A DNA stretch of 64,000 bases, from positions 24,827 through 88,826 of the forward strand of contig JANPIV010000097.1 in the NCBI GenBank assembly GCA_031425155.1, given 5' to 3'. Below, in pieces: positions 35,198-44,945 of the stretch (position 1 is the first letter of the stretch; each line of letters opens with the position of its first letter). A model generated the notes under the pieces. That model saw nothing but the letters and a program-made list of their open reading frames with translations. It searched no databases and had not been told where the DNA came from. The stretch comes from M3007 sp031425155. Lineage in GTDB: Bacteria > Bacteroidota > Bacteroidia > Chitinophagales > Saprospiraceae. The position numbers were made by a program, and so were the translations under genes.

Positions 35198-35980
35198 TTA
35201 ATCTGCTAATTCTACATACACGTACATATTGTTCAGTACAATATCGCCAAAATAAGTCGCCGTAGCCACATCGGCGGCATCGCGGCCATACGCCAGCACG
35301 ACCCGCCCGCCCGTCACTATCGGTTGGGTGGCATCAAAAATATACCATTTGCCGTCAATGTAGGCTTCGAACCAGGCGTGTAAGTCCATTGGGTCCAACA
35401 AATACAAATAACCGACCACGAAACGGGCCGGAATATTAATACTCCGGCACAACGCAATAGCCAAATGAGACAAATCCCGGCAGACACCCCGTCTCTGTTT
35501 TAAAGTATCCACAGCAGAAGTAGAAGACGTACTATGGTCATATTCATATTTAATATTGGCCCGTACCCATTGCCGGATGGCTTCTACCATTTGGTAGGCA
35601 TTATCAATACCCTTGATAATTTCAAAGGCCTGATAGTTTAATTTATCGGACTCACAATATCGGCTGGGCAATAGATAAATCAAGGCTGCGGAGGGTAAAT
35701 CCTGGATCAGGGTGAAGTTAGCCTGTTCGTTTACTTCTACAAATTCCTGCGTTTCTACTATTGCAATGCTAATAACTGAAAACAAACCTTGCGGGGAAAT
35801 GAGTCTTTTGCAGGAATTGCCATACAAATCCAGGTAGTGGCTCGTTGGCACGTAGGGCTCTATCTTAAATTCTGTTTGTATAACGAATTGATCGCAATCT
35901 ATACGAGGTTGCAATAATAGAATAAGCGGGGTATTTTGAGAGGTTTGATAATCAAGATGGCAACCGACTTGTAATTTCAT
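35198..35980 (-). CDS. Transglutaminase-like cysteine protease family protein
   Basis: 260 residues: an N-terminal beta domain as in bacterial transglutaminase-like proteins, then the catalytic core with the triad Cys167 (RRGVCRDLSHLAIALCRS), His201 (PMDLHAWFEAYI) and Asp216 (WYIFDATQP). Such proteins act as amidases or peptidases rather than cross-linkers. No signal peptide is evident, so it is probably cytoplasmic. It is convergent with the amine ligase; a functional link is not shown. Confidence 0.88.
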   Translation of the reverse strand: MKLQVGCHLDYQTSQNTPLILLLQPRIDCDQFVIQTEFKIEPYVPTSHYLDLYGNSCKRLISPQGLFSVISIAIVETQEFVEVNEQANFTLIQDLPSAALIYLLPSRYCESDKLNYQAFEIIKGIDNAYQMVEAIRQWVRANIKYEYDHSTSSTSAVDTLKQRRGVCRDLSHLAIALCRSINIPARFVVGYLYLLDPMDLHAWFEAYIDGKWYIFDATQPIVTGGRVVLAYGRDAADVATATYFGDIVLNNMYVYVELAD

Positions 35981-36041
35981 GGATGGTGATTATTGTTGTG
36001 TGTTTCATTGCACCCGGATTTCATTACTTGGAAACATAGTT

Positions 36042-38741
36042 TTAGTTTTCAACTACTATTTTTTTGTTTTCGATCAATCCGTTTTCATACCTCACCGAGA
36101 GAACATAAATTCCATTTACCAAGTTATTTGACTGAACACTGCTTTCTATTTTCTTCTGATTTTTGAATACTTTCTGAACTTGTAGTATTTTCCCATTTAA
36201 ATCATAAATAGTAAGCGTGATATTTCCTGTCATGTTATTTTCTATTGATAGGTTGATATTACCATTAGAAGGGTTTGGATAAATAAATATGTTTGATTGT
36301 GTAAGAATTGAATTTGCATTATTGGTGTTTGAGAGTAATGGATCTTCAAAATAAAAGACACCTCTGTTTGACGTTGCAACAAACACTCTTCCGGGTCTCT
36401 TCATGTCGCTATCGATAGAGGAGATATTCGCTAATGAAATATGTTCGCCCATTAAAATATCAGTCCAGGTTACACCTAAATCTGTGGAACGAAAGACAGA
36501 CTCCATTCCATTTATTGTTCCTGCGAGAAACAAAGTAGGATTTATGGATGATGGATAAGGAGCACCCCAACCAAAATTTTGAACTCGTGTGATAACGGGT
36601 TCATTAACGCGTTGTATGTCTGGTTGACTACCTGTCACCGCGGCTAGGGCATTTTCACAACGGAATAAGCGTGTTCCAATTTTTATCCAGACATCACCTG
36701 CCACGAGAGGATTGGGTTTTAAGGTTACTCTATAGTTTTCGTTCCACCCGATTGATTGGCCATTTATATCCCATTGCTTTTGAAAGCTGTATATTTGGGT
36801 AAAATTTTGCCCTCCATCGGTACTTCTAAACAGCTGACAATATTTACTATTTGAACCAAAATAATTAGGAACAAATGCATAAAAAGTACTGTCCGTGATT
36901 TTGTCTGAAGCAACCATTTCTGAATTAAACCAGTACTGGTCTGTGCAACTATTTGAAGTGACATCTCCAAAGTCAAAATTACATTCGCTCCAGGTAGATC
37001 CTGAATTAAACGAATACACAGGTTCGTTGGCATTACCTCCTGATTTCTTTGCCGTAGGAAACCAAACCAAATTTAAAGCAGAAGTAGCAGGCGCACTTCT
37101 TGCAACAGCAATATTCCCATCCGTGTAATTGCCCCACCCTTGAGCGGATGGAAGGTTAAATGGTGTCCAGGTAATTCCATTATCAGTAGAGTACCCGCAT
37201 CCTTCGCAAACATCACTGTTTAAGCCATTCGACCCTTGGTCGCCACCAACTTTGACAATTACATCTGGATTTGTTTGCATCCAATCGATAGAAGTGGTAA
37301 TACCATGTGAATTGGGAAGGAATTTAGTGTTAGTTAAAATTGATTTATCCTGGTGTCTAAATCCGGCCATATCCGCTACACCTGTTATCAAATCAGCACC
37401 GTTTAGTTTTGCCGGCACTTTGACAACATTTACGACCAACATTTCAAGACCACGCATAGGTGTATTCCATGTAACTGTTGGCATGGTAATATCTTCTGTC
37501 GTATGCACAGCATAACCTGTTGTTACATAAATTTTTGAGCTGTTAAATGGATCAACAGCGATGCCACCACTCCAAGAAAATTTATACCCGTTACCGGCAT
37601 ACCCCCAGCTCGGAATATTGTATTGTGCTTGTTGATGCGTGCTGGCAGGGTAGGCAGCAGGACCGTCATCGGTTACAATTTTCCAGTTAATTCCTCCGTC
37701 CGTACTATAAAAAATATCGCGAATCCCTTCCCCAAAATTTGCAGCATAAATTTTATTGGGATTATTTGGGTCAACTGCAAGAGCAGCCCATGAGACGCAG
37801 CCAAATGTTAAAGGCCCCGAGGAGCAACCTGGTGGTGTAATGTTGGTCCAATTATCTGTGACAGGACTATACTTGTATATTCTTCCATTCGCATTTGGAA
37901 ATCCCTGCCAGGATGATGCCGCGTTTGAAGTGCTCGTAAGATATAATGTGCCATCAGATGCAACCACACCTCGAACTGGGTTTTGCGTGTTTGGCGGTGC
38001 TCCGGCACCATTCATTATTGACCAAGTCAGTCCCCCATCTGTACTTTTATACATAGAATAGGAATGTACAGTATTACCAATAACACCAAGGTATAAATTT
38101 TTAGATCTGTTTGGTGAGGACATCATCTCAGTTGTTCTAGGGTCTATTGCTACAAATGAAATACCCCCCGATATAGATGAACCACCTGTTCCTCCGTTCG
38201 TCCAATTGGAATTAATTGCTGCCCAACTATTACCAGCATCTCTACTCTTATACAAACCATCTTCTCTTGAACCAAAGTATAAAATATCGTTATTTTGAGG
38301 ATCAATCATTAGACGTTCACCTGCGTGTCTCCAAAATCCGTTACCAAAAATATATACTGAATCAGGAAACTTTGTTTTTACCCAAGAATTTCCTCTATCA
38401 TCAGATTTTAAAATCCCTTGAAATGAACTTCCGTTTGCTGCTACATAAATTGTAGTTTGTGCTCCTGATGTATTTTTATCAATTGCAAAACTTTCTACTT
38501 GCATGTAATTCCATGTTGTATTGGTACTATCTAACAGGGGGGTCCATTTTTGATTCATATTGTCCCAACTAAAAATCCCTCCTACATCTGTCCTTACGAA
38601 CACATCGTTTTGCTGGCTTGGATTTGCGATTACACCAGTTACAAATCCCATTCCCTGAATGTTTACTGATTTCCACGCGTTCTGACTGTAAAGGCAATTG
38701 GAGACAATCACCATGATTACTATTATTGTGTATTTTTTCAT
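36042..38741 (-). CDS. Secreted GH74-like (xyloglucanase-type) beta-propeller protein with T9SS domain
   Basis: 899 residues. Signal peptide MKKYTIIVIMVIVSNCLYSQ, then double-propeller repeats. The sequence VNIQGMGFVTGVIANPSQQNDVFVRTDVGGIFSWD, GILKSDDRGNSWVKTKFPD and HAGERLMIDPQNNDILYFGSREDGLYKSRDAGNSW strongly resembles family GH74 endo-xyloglucanases, whose catalytic Asp lies in RTDxGG. A type A sorting domain ends the protein (IFIYPNPSNGNINLS). It would degrade xyloglucan or a related beta-glucan outside the cell. Base composition is visibly more AT-rich than the neighbours, consistent with acquisition. Alternatively it is a BNR/VPS10-type propeller without activity. Confidence 0.8.
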   Translation of the reverse strand: MKKYTIIVIMVIVSNCLYSQNAWKSVNIQGMGFVTGVIANPSQQNDVFVRTDVGGIFSWDNMNQKWTPLLDSTNTTWNYMQVESFAIDKNTSGAQTTIYVAANGSSFQGILKSDDRGNSWVKTKFPDSVYIFGNGFWRHAGERLMIDPQNNDILYFGSREDGLYKSRDAGNSWAAINSNWTNGGTGGSSISGGISFVAIDPRTTEMMSSPNRSKNLYLGVIGNTVHSYSMYKSTDGGLTWSIMNGAGAPPNTQNPVRGVVASDGTLYLTSTSNAASSWQGFPNANGRIYKYSPVTDNWTNITPPGCSSGPLTFGCVSWAALAVDPNNPNKIYAANFGEGIRDIFYSTDGGINWKIVTDDGPAAYPASTHQQAQYNIPSWGYAGNGYKFSWSGGIAVDPFNSSKIYVTTGYAVHTTEDITMPTVTWNTPMRGLEMLVVNVVKVPAKLNGADLITGVADMAGFRHQDKSILTNTKFLPNSHGITTSIDWMQTNPDVIVKVGGDQGSNGLNSDVCEGCGYSTDNGITWTPFNLPSAQGWGNYTDGNIAVARSAPATSALNLVWFPTAKKSGGNANEPVYSFNSGSTWSECNFDFGDVTSNSCTDQYWFNSEMVASDKITDSTFYAFVPNYFGSNSKYCQLFRSTDGGQNFTQIYSFQKQWDINGQSIGWNENYRVTLKPNPLVAGDVWIKIGTRLFRCENALAAVTGSQPDIQRVNEPVITRVQNFGWGAPYPSSINPTLFLAGTINGMESVFRSTDLGVTWTDILMGEHISLANISSIDSDMKRPGRVFVATSNRGVFYFEDPLLSNTNNANSILTQSNIFIYPNPSNGNINLSIENNMTGNITLTIYDLNGKILQVQKVFKNQKKIESSVQSNNLVNGIYVLSVRYENGLIENKKIVVEN

Positions 38742-38878
38742 TTATTCGCTTTTTATTTTTGCTTATTGTTTGGTTAGTTGGGTTAATCAAGTTGGCAACC
38801 GACTTTTAATTTCATGAGCAGGAAACAAGATGGGAGAGGGAAAGTTGGGTCGGGAAATGAGCCGCATTCCCAACTATA

Positions 38879-40567
38879 TTACATGGCCTCCGCCGTAAGT
38901 ACGGTGTCCCGATCCGAGGACTGGGCAAAAAACTTTCTTCTGGATGATCGCGAGGTATTTCCGTAACTATCCCGCCACCAATCGCCGGTACTTAATGGTT
39001 TGGGCTGTTCATCCGGTTTGCGCCAGTTGAGCGATTCCCGAAAAGAATGGTGACTGAATAAACGCATAAATTCACCAATATAAATATCGGCTACCCTTTG
39101 GTTGCCCCGGATAACCAGCATATTTTCATCATTGTCGGTAGTAGAAGCCTTACTAAAATTCGCTGATCCCACTACCACGATGGGATCATGGCCCAATGGG
39201 TCGATCAGCATGAATTTGTTGTGGATATAACGGACATTCGAGTTGAGACCACTCAATGTTTCTTCCACCCATCCATCAAATTTATTGGTATTAATATAGT
39301 CGCCAATAGCAAAAACATTCTCCGGCATATTGCGCAGGTCCTGGATGATTTTTTCTTCGGCATCCCGCACCAGACCTTTGCCCAGGGGTCGGGTCTTTTT
39401 TTCTAAAAGCGCGAATCGCAAAGGAGCAGTACTGTTTTTATATACATTGGCAAATTTTTCATTAATACCAAAAGCAAAAGTCATAAATAGTGCATCCGTC
39501 GCAGTCATGGCCAGATTAGCATACAGATCAAGTGCATCTATGGTTTTGCGGGGGCTAAAAATAACCTTCGTGCCAACAGGAACAGGAATAGCAGGCAAGG
39601 GAGATATTTGTTCTACGACGTCCTTCATAGCAGGATTGGGGAGGTCTTTGGCCAGTTCGTTCCAATAAGCCAGGTAACTTTCGGCGACGGATTTCTCTTC
39701 TACCACGTGCGCCACATTGGAATGTCCAAAAATACCGCCATCCGAAAAATTGGTTCCCCCGGTCCAAACCGATACGGGTTGGTTGTTTTCCAGTTTTACA
39801 ATAAATTTATTATGCGAAATAAAGGATTTGCCTTCGGTGCGTGGCGTAGCGACAGCCTTTAAACCACATTTTTCAATCATGGCTTTATTTGCATTTCCCG
39901 GATTATCCTGACGCGCATCATATACGATTTGTATGTCCACTCCGGTGTCAGCCACTTCTTTGGTCAGAAGTAGAATTTTTTCATAATTAAACTCGTAAGC
40001 GGCAATGCGGAGCGCGTGTTTTTTAGGCTTACAGGAGCGGATATATTCTTCCAATGCCTCGTACAATCCACGTGACAACCATTCAAAGGCCTTGTTATTG
40101 GGTACATCCTCCGGCGGCTTGTCGCCAAAACGTCGCACATACTCCTGTGATGCAGCCGAACCACGGTTGAAATAGACATCATGATTCCCGGATTCGGGAC
40201 TTTCCGTAGTAACTTTTACCGCAGTTTCTGCAAATGGAATTAATTTATCCGGGCTGCCTTTTAAAGCGGTAATTGTAAAAGTGTATTTATGATTGGGTTT
40301 AGCAGAATAATCCGCCCATTGAAAACTCTGAATGGGATGGCTTTTAGTTGAATAGAGGGAACCTGCCGGAAAGCCTGGATCGGTGAGCGCAAAGGCTTTC
40401 ATGCCCGACAAATAATATCTTTCGTCTTCGGTATGGTCGGTGCGGTGAATAGAAAAGCCAAGCAAACCCTCACAACTGCTTTCCGGCAAATCGAAACCCA
40501 GAATCACTACATAAGTGCCGGCGATGGCCTGTACTTTTAATCCGTTGACTGTTTTTGATGTACGCAT
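38879..40567 (-). CDS. Phospholipase D-like domain protein
   Basis: 562 residues, two HKD-type motifs: HNKFIVKLE near residue 253 and HNKFMLIDP near 460, each followed by GSANF- or GGTNF-type segments (WTGGTNFSDGG, VVGSANFSKAS). The second His/Lys set is intact; the first has Glu-containing VKLE where D is usual. The N-terminal ~130 residues are a beta domain (TFTITALKGSPDKL) of unknown role. PLD-like enzymes act on phosphodiesters of lipids or nucleic acids; no signal peptide is evident. Substrate unknown. Confidence 0.85.
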   Translation of the reverse strand: MRTSKTVNGLKVQAIAGTYVVILGFDLPESSCEGLLGFSIHRTDHTEDERYYLSGMKAFALTDPGFPAGSLYSTKSHPIQSFQWADYSAKPNHKYTFTITALKGSPDKLIPFAETAVKVTTESPESGNHDVYFNRGSAASQEYVRRFGDKPPEDVPNNKAFEWLSRGLYEALEEYIRSCKPKKHALRIAAYEFNYEKILLLTKEVADTGVDIQIVYDARQDNPGNANKAMIEKCGLKAVATPRTEGKSFISHNKFIVKLENNQPVSVWTGGTNFSDGGIFGHSNVAHVVEEKSVAESYLAYWNELAKDLPNPAMKDVVEQISPLPAIPVPVGTKVIFSPRKTIDALDLYANLAMTATDALFMTFAFGINEKFANVYKNSTAPLRFALLEKKTRPLGKGLVRDAEEKIIQDLRNMPENVFAIGDYINTNKFDGWVEETLSGLNSNVRYIHNKFMLIDPLGHDPIVVVGSANFSKASTTDNDENMLVIRGNQRVADIYIGEFMRLFSHHSFRESLNWRKPDEQPKPLSTGDWWRDSYGNTSRSSRRKFFAQSSDRDTVLTAEAM

Positions 40568-40782
40568 ATTTAAAATTTATTTGGTTTATGTAACGGTGGT
40601 GTAGAGTTGGACAAAAGACGTTCTTTTTACTCAACTATTGCCCCTTATTTTCAGGTATTTAGCAAAACTTTAAACCTTTCCTTAACCATTCTGCCATAAT
40701 TTTTTGCTCCTTTCCGCAGTTTAGGGGTTGTTCTTTTTCACTTTGAACGGGCGACGAAACAACTGCCCTCTTCCACGCAACA

Positions 40783-42039
40783 ATGAAACTACTCCGTTTT
40801 TTGATACTTTCCTTCGTGCTGTCACCCTTTATTGCCCAGGCACAGGACGAAGACCTTTACCGCATTTGCACTGAAATAATTCTTGATCCCGTAGAGGTGG
40901 AGCAGCCGGATCTGCCCCCCGGTATGGTGGCCAAAGCGGTGGCTTTCAAACCCGAACTGGGCAAATACTGGTCCAATGGCAAAACGTTGCGGGTGGGCTT
41001 TGTCGGCGGCTCGGAAGTAGTGCGCAGCCGGGTGCGCAAATACGCTTCGGAATGGTCGCAAGTGGCTAATATTCAGTTTCTTTTTGTCGAAAAAGGCGAG
41101 ACTGACCTGCGCGTCAGTTTTACGCCGGGCCTGGGCACCTGGTCGCTCATCGGGACCGATGCCAGCCACGTGCCGCAGTATAAACCGACGATTAATTTTG
41201 GCTGGTTCAGTAGTCAGATGTCGGAGGCGGACTATCGGGCGACTATTTTGCACGAGTTTGGGCACTCCCTGGGATTGCTGCACGAGCACCAGCACCCGAT
41301 GGGCGGTATTCCGTGGGATAAAGTCAAATTATACCCGTTTTACCAACGCACCCAGGGCTGGGATCAGACGACGGTAGATCAGCAAGTGCTGACCCGTTAT
41401 AATACGAATAAGACTCAATATAGTAAATATGATCCCTATTCTATTATGCACTATCCAATTCCGAACTCCCTGACGTTGGGTGACTTCGAAGTGGGCATGA
41501 ATATGGATTTATCGCCGACTGACCGGGCGTTTGTTGCGAAAGTGTATCCCAGGAAAAATGCAGTTGTTGCTACGCGGCCCACTACTACCACCCGGCCGAC
41601 TACCACGACCAAACCTACCCGTCCGACGACTACTCCCAGCAAGCCCACTACCACGCCGACCCGCCCTACCACAGTGGCTACTCCGACCACATTGACTATT
41701 CGTGATATGCTGCCCAGTAGTCAAAAGCGCGAACAAGTGTGGGTCACAGTGGATGGCATTACGCGGACGTTTATACTGGATCAGTCCACCAGTCAGGCGG
41801 GTAAAATCACTTTTACGCTGCCCAAAGATGGCCGTTATCCATACCAAATACGCACTAAAACTACTTTTCTGCAACGCACCAATGGCGGGCGCATTCAGGA
41901 AACTATATTAAATGGCTATGGTGAGGGCGAAGTGATGGTGCGCCGTAGTGCTGTTTTTGATCTGACTATTGGTAAAGCTTATAATGACCGCTGGTTTGAA
42001 GTAAATTTATTGGCGGCCAATGGAACGAAAACGCCCTGA
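40783..42039 (+). CDS. Secreted astacin/matrixin-like metalloprotease with Thr-Pro linker
   Basis: 418 residues. Signal peptide (MKLLRFLILSFVLSPFIAQA) then a metzincin catalytic domain with HEFGHSLGLLHEH: zinc ligands His157, His161 and His167, catalytic Glu158. The Met-turn is in YDPYSIMHYPIPNS, which fits astacin/matrixin proteases. After the catalytic domain a low-complexity linker (RPTTTTRPTTTTKPTRP type) leads to a ~110-residue C-terminal beta domain (VWVTVDGITRTFILDQSTS). It probably cleaves protein substrates outside the cell. The linker is the kind seen in modular secreted enzymes. Confidence 0.88.
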   Translation: MKLLRFLILSFVLSPFIAQAQDEDLYRICTEIILDPVEVEQPDLPPGMVAKAVAFKPELGKYWSNGKTLRVGFVGGSEVVRSRVRKYASEWSQVANIQFLFVEKGETDLRVSFTPGLGTWSLIGTDASHVPQYKPTINFGWFSSQMSEADYRATILHEFGHSLGLLHEHQHPMGGIPWDKVKLYPFYQRTQGWDQTTVDQQVLTRYNTNKTQYSKYDPYSIMHYPIPNSLTLGDFEVGMNMDLSPTDRAFVAKVYPRKNAVVATRPTTTTRPTTTTKPTRPTTTPSKPTTTPTRPTTVATPTTLTIRDMLPSSQKREQVWVTVDGITRTFILDQSTSQAGKITFTLPKDGRYPYQIRTKTTFLQRTNGGRIQETILNGYGEGEVMVRRSAVFDLTIGKAYNDRWFEVNLLAANGTKTP

Positions 42040-42078
42040 GTAGTAATTTTTAACCTCCCCAAAATTACCTTCAGGGCG
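42032..42078. terminator. Hairpin spanning the metalloprotease stop
   Basis: CGCCCTGA (42032-42039) pairs with TCAGGGCG (42071-42078), and inside it GTAATTTT pairs with AAAATTAC (42043-42068). The stop TGA is in the left arm. It lies between convergent genes and may stop both transcripts. Confidence 0.6.
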
Positions 42079-42109
42079 AGTCGTCTCCCAATATTATACA
42101 GCGTTCCAA

Positions 42110-43261
42110 TTATAAGCGAATAATTTCCTGGCTGTTTGTTTGCGTTCCTGTGGTAGTCCGCAGTAAGTAAACGCCTGCTGTTAGACCAGACAGGTCAATA
42201 GAAATAGTGTTGTTTTCTGTTGTGCTGACTAAAATCAGCCGTCCCGTCGAGTCGAAAAGTTGTATATCCCGTTTGGTTTCCGGTTCGTCGGTAGTCCATG
42301 CGATATGCACCACGTCAGCCGTAGGATTGGGATACACAGATAAACCTGTTTGCTGATTAAATACAACCGAGCGTACGGAGGAATAGCTGCGGCTTCCATC
42401 CAGATTTTGGATGTTTAAACGATAATAAATGGTGCCAGTAGGCGGATTTTCGTCCAGATAAACGTACTTACTGCGGCTGCCTTTTGCTCCTTCTGCACCA
42501 ATATTTTTCCAGGTAATACCGTCGCTGCTGCGCTCTATTTGAAACTCGCGTAGTTGTGTTTCCGCTGCGGTCTGCCAGGTGAGCAGCACTTGCTTTTGAC
42601 CCGTTTTTTCTACTGCAAAATTCAGTAATTCTGCGGGTAAAGTCACGGATTCAGTGCCGCTAATCGGTAAAATGTGGTTATCGCCCACCGTAGAGGCCGG
42701 GCAATTATTAGGACTATAACAGATGGTTTTTCCGGTACCGTAAAATTTATTTCCGCCGGAAAGATTACTGACATCCACGCCACCATCCGCAGTCAGGGCT
42801 ATATAGTGTGGATAAAAATTGACGGATTCATTGTGGCATAGTTCCAGATTCGTGCCCACTAATGTACTGGGCGAACTGATAGTACATACCAGGTATTCCT
42901 GATCCTGGTTATAAGTTCTGGTAGCCGTGAGGCCATAAGAAAGCCCAAACCAGTAATTATTATATCCGGTTTCGGTGCCCTGGATATTCATACCATTATA
43001 AGGCACTAATATGCCGGGAAAATCAGTGGTATTAATCGTAATAGTAGCGCCCGCAAAATTCGGAATAGTAGAAGTAGTGGGATTACGAAAGAAAAATTCC
43101 AGATCAGTCCAGCCGATGGTGACGTCCCCATCTACGGCTTTCAGTTTGACGAGCAGTGTACTCGTGCCACTGAGCACGGCGGTCATTTCCAGATGTTGCG
43201 CGGAACTGGTGTAACTAAAAAAGAAAGCGAAAAAAGCGGTGTAAAAAATGGATTTTAGCAT
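42110..43261 (-). CDS. Secreted protein with type A T9SS sorting domain
   Basis: 383 residues: signal peptide MLKSIFYTAFFAFFFSYTSSAQ, a first ~190-residue beta domain (MTAVLSGTSTLLVKLKAVDGDVTIGWTDLEFFF), then a fibronectin-like segment (ELLNFAVEKTGQKQVLLTWQTAAETQLREFQIERSSDGITW) and the sorting domain (LSVYPNPTADVVHIAW ... EIIRL). It starts 5 bp after the stop of the next upstream gene, so both probably form an operon. Function unknown. Confidence 0.78.
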   Translation of the reverse strand: MLKSIFYTAFFAFFFSYTSSAQHLEMTAVLSGTSTLLVKLKAVDGDVTIGWTDLEFFFRNPTTSTIPNFAGATITINTTDFPGILVPYNGMNIQGTETGYNNYWFGLSYGLTATRTYNQDQEYLVCTISSPSTLVGTNLELCHNESVNFYPHYIALTADGGVDVSNLSGGNKFYGTGKTICYSPNNCPASTVGDNHILPISGTESVTLPAELLNFAVEKTGQKQVLLTWQTAAETQLREFQIERSSDGITWKNIGAEGAKGSRSKYVYLDENPPTGTIYYRLNIQNLDGSRSYSSVRSVVFNQQTGLSVYPNPTADVVHIAWTTDEPETKRDIQLFDSTGRLILVSTTENNTISIDLSGLTAGVYLLRTTTGTQTNSQEIIRL

Positions 43262-43266
43262 GGTAT

Positions 43267-44562
43267 TTAATTTTGTTCAGTAAGAATAGTAGAAGTAGTG
43301 CCGAGGTAGTTGAGCAAGCGGCTGTAGTCATTCACGCTGGTAGGCCCCGTGGCGCGTACATTGCCATCCATATTCACGTCTGCTTTGGAATATACACTGG
43401 TCAGAATAGTGGAAGTACTGCCTAATACCGTCAGAATAGCGGAATAGTCATTAATAGTGCTTGGCCCCGTGGCCCGAACACTGGTATTTTCATTGACATT
43501 GCCACCGCGCAGCGCATAAACATCAGTCGGCGAAGAGTCTACTAATTTCATAGGATTTGTGCCATACGCTTTGGCCATCGCAGTAGTGAAATCATAAGAA
43601 GTAATCGTACTTTCACTAAAATTAATACCGCTGCCATTGGGCGTGCGTACACTCAGGTGGTTGCGATGACCGACTCCCAAAATATAATTCTGGGTAGCAT
43701 TGCCCGGCATTTTTACGGGATCAATTCCGTTTAATTCGACTATATCACCATCTTTTTGTAGTAGAGCGACCCGGGTTTGCAAATTAGTAGTTGTAGCAGC
43801 GGGGTCTTTGAACCAGAGATACACCCAATCTACAATAGCATTGTCACCAGTCACGGTTAATACCGAAGCATCTATGGCGTGACCGGCGGAAGGCTGCCAG
43901 CCACTTTGTACAAATTTGCCGGTACTATAAGTAGTGGGCGCGGTAAGCGGAAAAGCAGCCAGAGTACGCAGGTTGTCGGTCATTTTATCAGTCACTGTAT
44001 TGTATGGCCCCTGCAACATGATTTTAGCACTCACTAATACCCGATTCATAAAGAACTCATCGGCCACCATCCATATACCGGGCGTAAGAGCCGTGCGGCT
44101 GCGGAGATAGGGATCGGTACCAATAGAGGTGCCCATGCTGGCGGGCGGCAGGTCCCAATCAGTGCCCGTATTATAGCGGGCCAGGCCACAGTCGGTACGG
44201 TCAAAACTGCTGAGTTCTTCGGCGGCTGGCCATTCCGCCAGGGCGCTCAGACTACTGCCGCCAGCAGTGCCTTCGCTGACTTCCCAGGCAATATTAACGG
44301 CATCGGCGGTGAGCGCGGTTCCACTACTGCCATTAGATAATGGGGCAGCATGGCAACGCACTCCAATGTCGTCGCTGGTGCCGTTTTCGCTGATAGTCAA
44401 GGGCGTATAAGTATCCACATCGTACCCAACCGGATAGGTGAATTCCGTGGTGCCCAATCCTTGTTTTACTAATTTACCAGTGCCATCCGTGAGAAAAAAG
44501 ACATCGCTGCCGTAGCCGCTGACAGATGCTGCACTCCCTATTATCAAGTCGTGGTCACCCAA
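43267..44562 (-). pseudogene. Secreted protein gene, 3' part with duplicated dockerin-like segment
   Basis: From a TTG at 44562 the frame encodes 431 residues, but it is the direct in-frame continuation of the 44922 ORF after a TAA at 44664-44662: the 33 codons between read KLEIDKDAGQVYLLDDC and lead on to LGDHDLIIGSAASVSGYG. The C-terminal end holds two near-identical copies, GGNVNENTSVRATGPSTIND and KADVNMDGNVRATGPTSVND, each followed by YS and a TVLG/NYLG tail; the DxNxDGxV part resembles an EF-hand/dockerin type I loop. The original protein was probably a large exported adhesin or cohesin-type cargo. Confidence 0.65.
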
Positions 44563-44661
44563 CCGCAGGTAGCCGTTCTCTTTGACAAAACTGAATCCGG
44601 TGGCAATCGTGCAATCATCCAGTAAATAGACCTGGCCTGCATCTTTGTCAATTTCCAGTTT

Positions 44662-44922
44662 TTAAAAAGCACTGCCCCCGGTGGTAATGTTTTGATCCTG
44701 AGTGCCTTGCAAGCGAATGGTGGAACCGGTACCCATGTGTAAAGTGCCGGCATTGTGCCAATCCGCATCCTGTACACTGATGGTTTGATTAGCATCCAGG
44801 GTGAGGGTAGCCCCTGCACTGATGTATAATTGGGCGTGTAGTACACCAGAAGTTGTGCAGAAAAGCCCAAGAGATAATAAGGATTGACGAATTAATTTTT
44901 TACTCAGACAAAAATTTCTCAT
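44662..44922 (-). pseudogene. 5' part of the same secreted protein, signal peptide and start
   Basis: 86 codons: signal peptide (LIRQSLLSLGLFCTTSGVLHAQ), then ISAGATLTLDANQTISVQDADWHNAGTLHMGTGS, a passenger-like beta-helix start (GTLHMGTGS type), ending GGSAF followed by TAA. Reading past the stop in the same frame continues a plausible protein into the 44562 ORF. It is therefore the start of a gene now cut by a nonsense codon; a single base change (for example TAT or TAC to TAA) would explain it. Confidence 0.65.
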
Positions 44923-44945
44923 TAAATTTGTATTAGTTAAAATGA

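Noticed and set aside
44640..44670. Programmed frameshift at the T5A5 run next to the TAA
   Set aside because: The downstream coding frame is the same as the upstream one, so a shift would not bypass the stop usefully.
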